A stretch of DNA of 64,000 nucleotides from Gymnopus androsaceus JB14 (GCA_009733575.1 ML769521.1:23085-87084); one strand, 5' to 3'; numbered from the stretch's first letter, positions 21,806-33,777 are shown. The notes: generated by a model from the sequence alone, not told the origin. Program-made: numbers and translations.

Positions 21806-23078
21806 ATGTCTCAAAAAGTTCTTTTTCTAGAGAAAGCCTTGGGCTCATTCATGGTGGCCAATGCCCCCATCCCGAAGCCAGGTCCCGGACAGGTCTCTAT
21901 CAAAGTTATCAGTAGTGCTCTGAACCCAGTTGATTGGAAGATTCAAGCATTCGACTTTGGCGTGAAATATCCTGCAATTATCGGAGTAGACATTGCTGGT
22001 GATGTGGAAGAAATCGGCGAGGGTGTTCAAGGCTTCTCCAAAGGCGATAAAGTGTAAGTACGTTTGCTTTGGATTTCGGAACCGTTCTCTGAGCTCTCTG
22101 GCTGGATGAATGTTGTGCTGATATATGCTGGCCTACTAGCTTCTGCCAGGGTACGTTCGTAAGCGAAATGGGTGGCTTCCAGCAATACGCGTTGAATCCC
22201 GCTGAAATTGTTGGCAAGGTCAGTGATTTAAAATAATAGTGCGCATCAAGTCCCCATTAGACCTCGATTTACCATTTAGATCCCTTCCAACATCGACTAT
22301 GCGCAGGCTTCGTCAATTCCTGTTGGATTCACCACTGCCGCTATTGGTATCATGTCCAAAAACGGACTAGCTCTCAATCCTTCCTTCGACTCCAATGTCA
22401 GCTTTTCCGGGAAACCCGCGTTCGTTTTTGGTGGCAGCACGTCAGTTGGCCAATATGGTTCGTAATTTCTTGTCAATCTCAGCCGTGGTAAGTATTCTCA
22501 CCGACTTACATAGCTCTCCAAATCTTCAGACTTCTTGGGTTCAGTACTATCATCACATACGCCTCTGCCCGACACACAGATTTCTTGAAATCCTTAGGTG
22601 CCACGCACGTCATTGACCGTGCAAAGGTTTCTGTCGATAGCCTGGCGGAGGCCATGAGGAAAATCACTGATAATTCACCAATTGAAATCGCTTTCAATGC
22701 AGTCGGAGACCCTGATTCTCGCGCAGCTTGCTTGAATTCTCTTGCTCAAGGCGGAAAGTTGGTCGATGTGATCTCACAAACTAAAGATGAAGCAGATGGA
22801 AAGAAGGTGCTCACGATCCATGGATCTCCACATCCAGCCCATAATAGAGAGTTCGGTCGTATTCTATGGAAGCACTTGCCTAGATTGGTACAAGAAGGGA
22901 AGATCATTGTGAGTTAATCTATAATAATATACGTTCGCGGTTCTGAGATAATATTTAGCCCAATCGTGTGGAGAAACTCTCTAATGGTCTTGCTGGAATC
23001 GACGACGGATTGAAGAAGATGAAGGCCCATCAAGTTAGTGGTGTTAAATTAATTGCTTTCCCGCAGGAAACGGTCTAG
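21806..23078 (+). CDS. Zinc-type medium-chain dehydrogenase/quinone reductase-like (GroES-like), copy 2
   Basis: Paralogue of the preceding gene with the same five-exon structure: 21806-22053, 22140-22218, 22280-22457, 22514-22908 and 22959-23078, giving 339 residues. The GroES-like N-terminal domain and the Rossmann GGSTSVGQYAL segment are preserved. It is two residues longer near AMRKITDNSPIE. It ends SGVKLIAFPQETV like its neighbour. Exons are highly similar to copy 1 and introns less so, indicating an older duplication with both copies kept under coding constraint. The substrate is unknown. Confidence 0.9.
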
Positions 23079-23777
23079 CGTTGGCGGCCTGAGCTTTTAC
23101 TTACATTAGGCGAGTAGTAGATAGCTGAATTAATCCCAACTCTTGAAGTCGAACAACAGCTGAAAATTGCAGCGTTGCTCCTTTTGACTACAATGGTACT
23201 CACCTCCTGATATGTCACCTAATTGAGCATATCACTGCGGAGGTACTCCCGAAGCGAAGCGCTACAAAGAAGATGTACAGCTATGTAGGGACTTGACAGG
23301 GTGTGGATACCTGCATAAAAGCCCGCGAGAGAAAAGCCCGCGAGAGAGACGGTGATGCCACAGCTCCCACTAATACTCGTACTTACTACATATGACATTA
23401 CCAGCATGCTTGTAAGGTTCCTCAAGCCGAATGGGATGCTGCTCGTTGTCAATATTGAGACTCTTTCGACACATACCCGTGCTATTCAGGAGATGTAGAA
23501 ACGTGATTATGTAGCTCATCATCATGGGTAAGGCGCTGGACTTGTTTCCTTTGATATAAAATACCTTGCTCATGTCATGTTTGTTGGAGGATTGGAAGTG
23601 GATACATTTTTAGCCAAAGGTATTAAATTAACCAACGCTCGTGACGCTTGCATATATTGACACAATCAAAGCAATCAAAATTCCCTTTCTGGGTTGAAGA
23701 AGTACAGCTTTGACCGACTTGATCAATAACAATTAGTACAATGAGAATGTATATACCCGCATAGAAAACAAGTCCAA
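23079..23777. other. Intergenic, no gene recognised
   Basis: About 700 bp with no supported gene. A 14-bp direct repeat AAAAGCCCGCGAGAGA-like occurs twice near 23318-23350. Confidence 0.45.
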
Positions 23778-24673
23778 TTAGTACGAAACATTGACTGTCT
23801 TGCCTGAGAATTCATTCCATCTATTCAATGCCACATCCGCCACAAAATGAGCCACATCTTTCCTCGAAATAGTCCATCCTCCATCTTCAACTCCCGTGAC
23901 TCTATAGGCATTTTTCTTCGAGTCAGCCCGACAATCACCATCAGTCAGCAACCCAGGTTTAATAACAAGCACCTCCTTCAAGGACCCCGCATCAGGCAAA
24001 CCCTCCCTCTCCATCCATCTTTCACCCATTATCTCATCCCCTGGACCGTCCTTTTCCCACTTCCACCCCGCGCAGAATGCGATAGCGCATTCAGCACCCT
24101 GTTTGTCCGTGTGCGGGATTTTCCCAAGATACCCATACGCAGGCTTGAGAAGAAGAGGTATAGAAGCATGAGCAGTAGATGATAAGGCAATGATTCTGGG
24201 CTGCGGGGATTGCTTGGGCATCGTGCATAATGTATTCAAGAGGCATTGGGTGACGAGGTTGATGGGAAGTATGCCAGCGCCTTTGGTGATGCTAAACGTT
24301 GTGGGTTTCCCGCCTGGGAGAAAGGAAATTGATTAGCGGCTTAACTCTAGTGACGAAGAACATACCAAGGGTGAAGAGAAGTAGATCAACAGCACCATGA
24401 GTCAAAGCTTCATCCCAAGCGCGTTTCACATCACTCTCGACCAGAGCATCTCCTTTTACAAGATGAGCTTTGCCCGATTTGATGTAAGGCTGGATGGTTA
24501 TATCGGAATCGAAGACGGAAGGCGAACGAAGCAGAAATGTGACATTGCAGTTTGCATCCTGAAGAAGATTAGAGTCGTCGTCAGACTTGTAAATAATAGC
24601 AACATACCTAATAGTCGGAATCGGACGCGTAGTATCCAATGTTTTTCGAAGCTCCAATGGCAAGGATATTCAT
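23778..24673 (-). CDS. NAD(P)-binding Rossmann-fold (NmrA/SDR-like) protein, first exon doubtful
   Basis: Modelled exons (minus): 24673-24608, 24558-24366 and 24313-23778. The start MNILAIGASKNIGYYAS carries the dinucleotide-binding GASxxIGYY motif. Exon 2 gives NCNVTFLLRSPSVFD and LVKGDALVESDVKRAWDEA. Exon 3 gives RIIALSSTAHAS and a C-terminal SRKDVAHFVADVALNRWNEF, where atypical SDR proteins often have this kind of helix. In this model exon 1 ends in an in-frame TAG just before the donor. The residues after GYYAS also do not fit the family unless one base is missing or extra. Either there is a frameshift near 24615-24640 or I have misplaced the first intron. The specific reaction is unknown. 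Confidence 0.65.
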
Positions 24674-24762
24674 GGTACGAGAGAGATTAGCGCAGATAGT
24701 ATAGCGCAACAAGCTGTAGTGCACAAACTGCATTTATACTCGTCTGTGCTTACAGCCAAGAG

Positions 24763-24820
24763 GTGAAAGCGAGGATATCGTGACTCTCACAGACGGGCTC
24801 CTTACCACTCGGCCATTCAC
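24763..24820 (-). other. tRNA-like A-box sequence, possible SINE remnant
   Basis: The minus strand contains TGGCCGAGTGGTAAGG, a perfect RNA polymerase III A-box as in tRNA-Ser/Leu. It lies between short complementary ends GTGAA and TTCAC. The span of 58 nt is too short for a tRNA and lacks a clear GGTTCGA B-box and acceptor stem. A tRNA-derived retroposon or chance match is more likely than a functional tRNA. Confidence 0.25.
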
Positions 24821-25424
24821 TACGCGTACCGCGGGCATGACAGCTATTAGTCCGAAACACCGTTTGAATGGCCCGACGCAGCTTGAACGCAGCCACTTCC
24901 TTCTATGTGTCCCTGGGTCCTGGGACGAAAGTGCTAGTGCCGCACTGGGAAAATCTCCGGAACTAATCTGGCGTTCAGCATTCATGGAAGGAGATCCTTC
25001 CTTCCTATATGACTCAACTGCCAATCCTTGACAGCAAATTCTCCGTGATTCTATACAACTCTGATAAACATCAAACAAGTTAGGGACATACCGGGAACTT
25101 TCGAGGGAATATACCTCGGCAATACAGTACCTTGTCTCATTCCACAGTAAAGAGCATCTCTTGTTCATCGATACCAAGTTTGAACAAAACGATGTACCCA
25201 GAATCGCCAATATCACGAACATATACCGCTTTGTCTTACGCATCCAGCCGATTTTGCTGCGCAGACACGCGAATGGTTGCACAAGCCTAAAAACGCGCCA
25301 GTTGACTATCCTACAGATAATCTCCATGTTCGATTGTGAGATGTATGCACATGGTCGTCACTGTTCGATGCAAGAATCTATCCACAAAGATACGTGCTAC
25401 GCTATACTTACAGACCTCGCTCAC
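24821..25424. other. Intergenic with a dispersed repeat segment
   Basis: No supported gene, although the minus strand is open for 198 codons (24734-25327). About 70 bp at 24905-24978 (minus: GAACGCCAGATTAGT... AGTGCGGCACTA) matches 40521-40574 on the plus strand with substitutions and an indel, so it is part of a dispersed repeat. Confidence 0.45.
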
Positions 25425-26774
25425 TTAGATCACTTCTACATTTCCCGAATCTGCCCATTCACCAAATAACAAACTGATACTTTCTCCATTATGCGTGCGC
25501 CGGATGCTCTCTGCGATCGTCGGGCTGATATCGATGACGGTGAGCTTTGAGCAACTGTCCTTGTTTTTGTTTTGAGGGATGGTGTTCGTTACCTGGAAAA
25601 CAAGGGATTTTAGCGCTCTGTACGGAAAGGGTATGTATGTATATGTAAGTGTTGACGTACGACAAGATGATCAATGGGAAGTCGCTCGACTACACTTAAA
25701 TTTATTTCGGAAAGTAACCCTGCAAGCAAACGTTGGTCAATAACAACAACTAGAAAACGCACGTTCGTGAAAACGTACCGTGAGTGATGAGCGCATGAAC
25801 CGACTTGGCGCCCTTCTCGTGTAAAGTCTTTGCTGCAAGCGAAAGAGTAACACCTGTATCGATCATATCATCGACCAAAATCGCGACCTGAATGGACATA
25901 ATAAGAAGTCGGTAGATGGAAATATAAACTATAGGCGAACCTTGTCCTTGACATCTCCAACCAAAATCTCCATCCTCTCCGGCGCATTTTGCTCCTTTCC
26001 ATCCCGTTTCCGATGAATCAGAGCAAACTCCACTCCAAGCTTGTCTGCGAGTGCCGTCACTCTAAAGGGAGACAGCATGAATAGCGATTCAACATGGATC
26101 AATTTCGATACTCACCGCTTGGCTCCTCCAGCATCAGGACTAACGATAATCCCATTCTTCCAGCCCTCGATTTGCCTTTTAATGTAAGACAACATCAGAG
26201 GTTCCGAAAAAAGGTTGTCCACAGGAATATCGAAAAATCCTTGGATCTGGCTCGCGTGGAAGGTCCATCGTGAATAACATGGTCACAGCCCGCAACAACA
26301 AGCATATTCGCTACCAATTTCGCAGTAATCGGAGCCCTAGATTTGTCCTTCTTGTCCATCCTGGCATAGGGGAAACAAGGAATGACTGCGGTTATACGTC
26401 TAGCTGAAGCCGTTTTACAGGCTGAGATGAGGATGAGGAGTTCCATGAGATTATCGTTGGCATCCTGGCAGCCAGATTGGATGATGAAAACGTCTTCATC
26501 TCGCACGGATTCGGAAATTTTGACATTAATCTCGCCATTGGAGAATTTCTTGACGGTGCAAGGAACCAATGGAACGTTCAGCCTAAGGAATTATAAATGA
26601 CAAAGTCCAAAAAGGCCGCTTTTGGTTGCAGCAGCTCACCGCTCAACCACTGCTTGAGCGAGTTCAGGGTGACTGTTCCCTGTTGTAGAGGATTCGTAAA
26701 CCAGTAATCAATGACAAGTGGCAATTTCTTGAGGACTTACCGGTCAGGATTCGGATGGAATTGGTGTGGTACAT
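25425..26774 (-). CDS. PRS: Ribose-phosphate pyrophosphokinase (PRPP synthetase), frame disturbed
   Basis: Makes PRPP from ribose 5-phosphate and ATP for nucleotide, His and Trp synthesis in the cytosol. Exons (minus): 26774-26741, 26679-26640, 26582-26116, 26061-25941, 25887-25779, 25719-25661 and 25592-25425. Diagnostic segments in order: [19 protein letters not shown] across two introns, [40 protein letters not shown], the catalytic loop region near 26280, [24 protein letters not shown] (the PRPP-binding VDD-DTG motif), and a C-terminus near residue 320 that is standard length. Two extra bases, at about 26257-26259 and 26270-26272, disrupt the conserved [12 protein letters not shown] motif. 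Phase across exon 3 is restored only if both are discounted. Fungi keep several PRS paralogues, so a pseudogene is possible, but an assembly error is at least as likely. Confidence 0.9.
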
Positions 26775-26965
26775 GGAATAATATAATAGAATGAAGGATA
26801 TAAGCTATTGCATGAGATGAAATTCAAGATGAAGGGAAGTGTGGCGGTGGTTGGTGAAAAAAAAAAAAACTTTTTTAACCTCGGAATTTTCGGCGGTGTT
26901 GATTTGATCTCTTGATCTAATCGCAATTATCTATGACGCATCGACTGAGCTGCAGCACATACTTA

Positions 26966-28701
26966 TTACAATTCTCGAGGAGGTACACGAATAGTAATAT
27001 TCTCTACAACATACTCCGAGTCTGCATACCCCAAAACTTGCGCTAGATGCGAACTAGATCATAAAGGTTTCAATCAGCGTAATATTCACAACCAACCAGT
27101 GACATACATACCTGTTCAATCCACGCACTCTCAATATCTGTGCATAGTTATACATCGCCAGCCCCCTTCCCACCTCAATAACATCCTCGTCACTAAACTG
27201 CTCTGACGGTACAGGCAGATGCGCCTCAGCTGAGTCTAGTCTCCAAAGGACGCTGATGGAGATAGAGAACCAGTTGTAGTTAATTTAGTCAACTGCCGAC
27301 GGGAAGGAGATGGCGCTCTGCTCGACTGTGTACTAGCAGTGTTGGGCGTGTCCATGACATCAGGCTCAACCCGACGAATTACCACTCGAACAGCTTGCCC
27401 AGAAGCAAAAGCTCCCATAACACCAACTACGCCTGCTGCAAGTAAACGACCGCCCGATTCACGTTTGGATAACACACGATGAGCGCCGGCGTCAATGACC
27501 ACTGCGCCTGCGGGGAATAGTGTATGGCTTGTCCAGGCCTTGAGATCTCGCATTGGTGTGAGCGAAGGCATGAAAAACGGTATGCGGTGGTCGAGTTAAA
27601 GTTGATGGAACCGAGGAGGAATCTTCAAGCAACAGTTCTGCAGCAGCGATCGTCGGAGTGGTAGGAGCCTTTTGCAGCGAGTTATGGTATTCGATGATGG
27701 CGAACATGTTTTCTGGACGTTTGCTCGACGTGATGATAGTAGTTACACCAGCACCCGTGGCTATCTCGGCGGCGATGATTTTTGTTTCCATTCCACCGGT
27801 TCCAAGGCTAGAGCCCAGGGTAGTTGTACTAACTACATTATTCTCAGTACCAGAACATATCGATACAATGATAATCTAACCTTGGGATCTGATCGCTGAT
27901 ATGGAGGTAACAACTTCAATCTGCTTCGCAGTTGGATCTTTCCTTGGATTCGCTGTGTACAGTCCATCGACATCGGTCAACAGAAACAGGTAGTCTGCAT
28001 GGATCATTGACGAGGTAATGGCAGATAAAGTATCGTTGTCTCCGAATTTGATTTCCTGTACGAAAAGACACTTGAGTACATCATCGATGAAACGTGAATA
28101 AAGGGCGACCTACGCTGACGGAGATGGTATCGTTTTCATTCACAATAGGCACTACGCCCATAGATAAGAGTTCGTTGAGCGTATTCACTGCGTTCAGGTA
28201 TCGCGTCCGCTGTAGAGTATGGCTTAGTTCATCGTCATTGCCCTTGAACAACACATACATCTGATATATCTCCGCGCGTTAGCAGAACCTGAGCTATAGG
28301 CTGTTCCAAATGCCCGAAAAGCTCATCGTATAATGCAATGAGACGACCTTGTCCAATCGCAGCTAAAGCCTTAGCACAAGTTCAACGTCCGTCCAAGGCA
28401 GAACTAAATCTTTGCGTACCTGTTTCCCTGCCAAACTTTTCGGTCTACTTGGAATGTTCATCCGGCGAAGACCAACGCCAATGGCTCCCGAGCTCACAAC
28501 TACAACCTTGTGCCCTTGCTTTCTTAGATTCACAACAGTTTCTACCACTGAAGATAAGGTAGAAAGTAACGGCTGATGAGTCTCTTCATGAACAATCGAT
28601 GAAGTTCCTAGATATTCGTAGAGATTATAAGGGAAGAGATCCTGGGCTTTTCATTGAGACTTGCCGAGTTTTATGACAATCGTGCATGGTGCAGCTTTCA
28701 T
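26966..28701 (-). CDS. PRO1: Glutamate 5-kinase (gamma-glutamyl kinase) with PUA domain, one frameshift
   Basis: First step of proline synthesis, phosphorylating L-glutamate. Exons (minus): 28701-28665, 28607-28420, 28369-28259, 28209-28114, 28055-27881, 27832 to about 27300, about 27235-27115, and a last exon ending at 26966. Kinase motifs: TIVIKLGTSS at the start, [87 protein letters not shown], and [19 protein letters not shown]. The C-terminal PUA part includes [34 protein letters not shown] and [16 protein letters not shown]. Intron 1 appears to use a GC donor (CTCG|GCAAGT). One base too many near 27570-27576 breaks the frame between HTVF and MPSLTPMRD. Splicing around 27235-27310 is uncertain. 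Confidence 0.9.
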
Positions 28702-28927
28702 TACAGAATGAGATGAGAAGAAAGAAGCATTTGCAACGCGGAGGCTGATCGAGTCATGGTCAAAAAAAAAAACTGAATACAGCCAAACAACGCGTAAATA
28801 AAGCCGCGTGCGTTAGTCCGCGAACCCATTCAAAATTTCAAATCACAGCAGACAGTTAGTTGCGCAGTAATGTAAGCATGATACCAACGGCTAAGCGTCA
28901 GATGGACTCCCGCTCCGAAACTACTAT
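28702..28927. promoter_or_regulatory. Bidirectional promoter region
   Basis: Only 226 bp separate the start codons of glutamate 5-kinase (minus) and the unknown anchored protein (plus). Both must be driven from this interval. I see no clear TATA box; a poly-A run lies at 28763-28772. Confidence 0.5.
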
Positions 28928-30912
28928 ATGAAGCGCAAGCCAATTCCCCGGGCCCTTTCTACTATGTGGCTAATTCCCCTCATCGTCCTTGGTTTCAGCA
29001 AGCTGCAAAGATCAGCGGGCGCTGAACAACATCCACTTCATTTATCTGTAGACGATGACTGGGACTTGAACAAACCCTTCACCGCCAATACAACCGCCAA
29101 TCTCGTTTTTGCAACAGCCAGCTCACTGCTTCAGTCGGCCCCCAATCTACGGTATCGAAATGGTTAGTAATGCCTTGTTTTTCGTCAAACCCCTTTTGAA
29201 CGTTCCTATGTAGGGCATACTATCGTTCCCGGTATCGTACCCTCTGGAACATTGCTCTATCACGGTCGCGGCGACAAGAATATTCCTGACGTGGAATGGG
29301 TAGCATTCGAACCTGAAGTGTCGTACGGCTTCTGCAGACAATTCGGTGGACCAAACAGCTGTTGGATGCATACTTTTGCAGTCGCTCGTCCTCTCAAGAT
29401 CATCTATTTCGATGGTGCTGGCGCATCTAAAGTAGAAGACGGTGCGATGGATAGCCAGGATCTCTTCACATGGGGCGAAATAAAGCCTGAATGTGTGCTT
29501 GAAGATGCTTTGAGGATTCAAAAAATGTGTGATTGGGGAAAGACACTTGGTTTGGATGGCTTTGTTAGGTTTGTGTCTTCAAGCGATCACAGATTCTGGT
29601 GGTAAGCTGATCAGTGTTGTGTCTTAGATCCGGTGCTTTCCCGTGAGTTATTCTGGCCCAAAACCGACTTGTCTGATTCGATTCTTCCAGAGAAATAATG
29701 CTATGCGACTTCACCTCATTAACCGTCGTTTCTTCGCAACATCTAAAATCTACCCCATTCAAGACCGTTCCAGACCCAGACCTCGCACCCACTCCAACAT
29801 TTCGAATCCCAGCTCGCTCAGTCCCTATAAATTCAGACTATATCGATCATTTCATTACCGTCACTGAACGATTTAGCCAATATCCTGGCTTGACGCATGT
29901 TCGACTAGATCTTACGCGTCTGGTTTCTTTCTATGACCAGAGACTAGCCCCGTCTTTGGTCGCCGTCAGGTCAGATAAACCTAGATTGGAACATCGCCTG
30001 CTGGGAATTACAAAAGAGGATATTTTGCGAGTGAGGAGACATTTGGAAGAGCAAATCTTGGATACATCGTGGTCTTCTCTAGAGAACGTCGGTTATCGTC
30101 CGACTGGCCTTGATTGGCGTACTTACCTGTATTCCACCGTTGACAAGTACGGAAAGGCCCTCGAGGACATTCGGAACATTGTCAACTCCACTACAGTGGC
30201 TACACGATCATCAACCACTCAGCGAGCGAAGGATGCGTTCCGGCTACTCGAAAGTCTCGTTCAACTATTCGTGTTGTCCTCTGTTTCACCTCCCACAAAC
30301 TCAGATAGTGGAAACAATGATACGGATACGGCTTGGGCTTCTTCCGTATTCAGAGAATGTGCATTGACGCATGAGCAGTCCATCATCACCACTATCGGGC
30401 CCGTTTCGCTCACAAATTCGGAACAACTACTATGTGATTCAGTGAAGGGGACTACTCGCGAACTATGCAGAGTTTTAACGAAGATGTGGGCAGACGGAGT
30501 GCGTGAAGGATTGAGTGGGCTGTTCGATGACCACCCTGACGAGGATATGGTGTCTGATCCTGGACATTCTGAATCCAAGCCTCGGGATGTATTATCAGTA
30601 TCGAATCCGACATGGGCATCGGCTCTTCTCGAGACTTGGAAAAATGATCTCGGAGACCTCATGAAGTGGCTCGACTGGGGCGTTTGGGTGCGATGCAAGC
30701 CTGCATGCAAGGAACTGGTTCGTATCATTATTCCCTTCGGGGCTAGGATTATTGAATTGATGGAATTTCCGCAGGAATCGTGCTATCTTCCAACCTGGCC
30801 GTTCAGTGTAGGAAATGTATCACAGCCAGTTTGGCACGCAGACAATCCACAACCGAGGTGTTTAAGGAAATTGGCACCGTTTACTTACGCCGATGAATAC
30901 TCGTCAGAGTGA
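28928..30912 (+). CDS. Unknown fungal protein with N-terminal hydrophobic anchor
   Basis: Exons 28928-29162, 29214-29568, 29628-29642 (15 nt) and 29691-30912 join in phase to 608 residues. Residues about 12-24 (STMWLIPLIVLGF) after a basic start suggest a signal peptide or signal anchor, so it probably enters the secretory pathway. Conserved-looking blocks include GIVPSGTLLYHGRGDKNIP, WVAFEPEVSYGFCRQFGGPN, CWMHTFAVARPLKIIYFDGAGASK, and EIMLCDFTSL after the micro-exon. The second half is helical with YSTVDKYGKALEDIRNIVN and a late Cys pair (VRCKPACKELV). I believe close homologues occur in many basidiomycetes, but I know of no function. The frame is intact throughout. Confidence 0.82.
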
Positions 30913-31004
30913 AGTTTTAATAGGTTGAGTGATTCTCGTGTACTCGAGATACAAAAAACACAACAACCCAGTAATTCTATTGAAATTTATACGAAGGAAG
31001 ACAT

Positions 31005-32974
31005 CTATATCTGCTTTTTGAATTCCTTTCTCTCCTGTTTCCTCTCTATCGTCCCCTGTCTCAACTCCATCGCCCTCCCAATCTGCGCTCGCTGCAAATG
31101 CTCTAACCGTGCCGCTCTCGAATCTCCACCCGGTAACGAGTCATCCGAATCTTCATTCTTCAATTCGGAATCTTCATGTATAGAGTCGGTAGTTGACTCG
31201 CCAGGCATCCTTTTCAGCGCGATTGGATTTGGGGCGGGGGGAGAGCCGACTTCCGTTCCATCGTCTAGCCGTCGGACCTCGTTTAGCTCGATGTGAACGG
31301 TGATTTGACCATGACTTGTGCCACCGCGTGCACTGGTAGTTGCAGGTCCGGAAGAGTCGCCCGTTGTATCGTCTTTTCTTCCTCTTACATGACGCCATAA
31401 GGATTGCAGAGCGCGAACGAGAGACTGTTTTCAAATAGTGAGCTGTTAATTAAGGACGCAGAGGAGAGTAGAGCTCACTGGATCCGTGGCTGCCAGTAAA
31501 GCATAAACCAAAGGTCTCCCACCATAACAAAAATCATCTATCCTGTCGTCAGAGATAATTCTCAGTTATGGTGCAGTTCAACTGCTCACTCAAGAGAAGA
31601 ATGCGATAATCCTACGGGAATTGTTAGTTGATAAAAGTCGATGCGCAGGAATGGATTGTACTTACAGTCTCGGTCTTGACTCCATTACTCGTCGTCTGAT
31701 ACAAGTCGCTGGCTACTGTGAGGGTATTGATAATTAGGGAAGCAAGCGGGTACAGCGCTGAAAAGGAAAGACTCGTCAGCCCACATGTTCCTCTGCAAGT
31801 AATCGAATTACATACATATTCTCGCAATGACACTCTGGTACATTTGCGCATGGCCCATCGTCTGGGGAACTTTTCCATTTGTAGTAGTTGAAATTGAAGC
31901 GGCGCGGGACCTGGTTCCTATAGAGCGCGAACGGCTACGAACAGCTTTTCCATGAAGTACCTGTCCTCGAGGTCAGTATCTACAGCAAGTAGCTTTGGTG
32001 GAAAATGGTGTACCTGATGTCGTAGCATGTATGTCAGAACGGTGAAGAACATGACGATCTCCCCCAATGCACAAGAAAGACTCCAGAATACTTGTGTCCC
32101 GACCTAATGAGAATTAAGCTAACGGATGAATAGATACCAACGTTAGATCGTACCTGCCAGCGCAAACGCACGCTCGTCATATCTGAAGTGTACCAGCAGG
32201 CTGTATAGAAAGTTAGCGAAGGTGACTCGTTTAACAATATTCGCTTCGATCACCTTCATTGAGCGGATCCCAACCGTATTGACGTGAAGCATATGGAGGA
32301 ATAGTTATGGCTAGTGCTGCCAAAACACTACCACCAGACTATAAGAACGGTAAGAATCTGAATCTGAGGGAACAGAATTACGCACCGTAGTATTTCTCCA
32401 TCATCTGTCCATTCACGCCATGTACTAGCACCAACCTATTATGAACACAGTCAGAAACATTGAGACTTCGAGATGACAAGAATTACGCACTGCAGATTGA
32501 GAGCTATACAAAACAGAAAAAAGGTCGAAAGTTCAAGTGTCAACTGCGACAATAGTCCATTCAGAGCAATTCGAAAGACGACACGGATGAAAAGTACCAT
32601 CAACAACCACATGAAGAACGCACAACTAAAGCCACCTGCTGTCTGTAACGCGTTAATAGTAGAGGCAATTCCGAATATCATACTAGATGGAACGGTTAAC
32701 GAGGAATACATCGAATAGAACGGACACTCACTTTGCTAACAGCGCGTATATCATGATTCTGAAACTGACTCTGTCCAGCTGATGTTTAGATGCGGGGTGA
32801 AGCATTGATATAGCGATGATGCTAAGAACGAGAAAGCATATACCAGATCCCACCCCGGATGTAACCGCCCATAACATATTTCTAGAGATTGAGAGTAAGC
32901 GCAGATACTACTCACAGGAAAAAGAAAAGTACTTACGACACATGGTTGTCTTCAGACGTGAACACGAAGCCCAT
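31005..32974 (-). CDS. Seven-transmembrane GPCR-like protein
   Basis: A plasma-membrane receptor-like protein of the type widespread in Agaricomycetes (related to cAMP-receptor-like/Git3-type families). The ligand is unknown. It starts MGFVFTSEDN at 32974. The first exon is 32974-32937, followed by about ten short introns. Hydrophobic segments in order: SGICFLVLSIIAISML, FRIMIYALLAN with MIFGIAST, LSTFFLFCIALNLQ, LAALAITIPPYAS, FWSLSCALGEIVMFFTVLTYML, ALYPLASLIINTLTVASDLY, and GGRPLVYALLAATDP. Family-like loop motifs are LDRVSFRI, LVLVHGVNGQMMEKYY and QMYQSVIARI. The C-terminal tail (31005-31450) is hydrophilic, with a basic coiled region rich in Arg/Glu/Lys. Exact exon borders in the middle are approximate. 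Confidence 0.75.
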
Positions 32975-33777
32975 GATTGTCAATTGGCGTTTTCAAGAGC
33001 ATTCTCAAGATTATATCTAGAGCAATTTATAGAGGCTATCGGTAAGAGGAGTTAGGAGTTTCTCATGGAAAGGAGCGAGCTTTAAGGGTGCCTCCAGGTA
33101 CCAATTCTAAAACCGGAGGCCGTCCTCGACATAGGTCGTTGGTAAATACTGGAGTACCTCCTCCCATCGCTCAACAGCATGAAGCTGGCTATTGTAAGGG
33201 TGGACCCACGAAATGGCTATTCTAAAGGATGAAACGAGCACCACTGAGCTCCAAAAGCGCGAAGATACATCCCGCCAGATTCCGCCTCCCAAGCCCTGAT
33301 CGGTCGGTCGCGTCGGATGCGCAAAAGACAGATCATTGAGGAAAAAGTCAAGAAGGGAGTGACGTACTAGTACCATCAGCTAGCCCGGCGGAATCCCTAA
33401 CGAAGTAGAACAAAAATTGTTTTAACTAAATTTTGCTTTGAAAGTTGTCAGAATAAAGGTTGAGAATTTGAGACTAGAGCTAGCAGAGTAGTTTTGGAAT
33501 ATTGACGACGCGACAAGTAAAAACTGATCGGCCGAGGGCAATTGCCGCAGCTCGATAAACGATTATATATCGTGGGAACGTTCACCTTTCTTTGCTTCCG
33601 TTCGTACTCTGCCAGTGCGCCATTCGAGGTGAACAAGTTCGTTTGTTGCGTGGCGGTTATGCTCATACAGTTCAAGCCATGGACGTTCGATGTAAGCCCT
33701 CGACGAATCTTCAAGATGTGCTGGATTCTGAAATAAAGTATGCCTTGCATCGATCCGATTATACTTGGATTTAGTTC
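32975..33777. other. Intergenic between GPCR-like gene and dioxygenase
   Basis: No supported gene. A TATATAT run at 33566-33571 lies about 210 bp upstream of the dioxygenase start. An 89-codon minus-strand frame (33107-33376) has no recognisable features. Confidence 0.45.

Noticed and set aside
24763..24820. Functional tRNA gene
   Set aside because: Only 58 nt between the complementary ends, with no T-arm GGTTCGA motif and no 7-bp acceptor stem.
24734..25327. 198-codon minus-strand open frame
   Set aside because: No recognisable motif, basic and Cys/Arg-rich composition, no intron signals, and it overlaps a dispersed repeat and the A-box sequence.
29565..30728. Minus-strand frames of 75 and 155 codons
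   Set aside because: They lie opposite the long intact coding exon of the 608-residue protein and show no features of their own.
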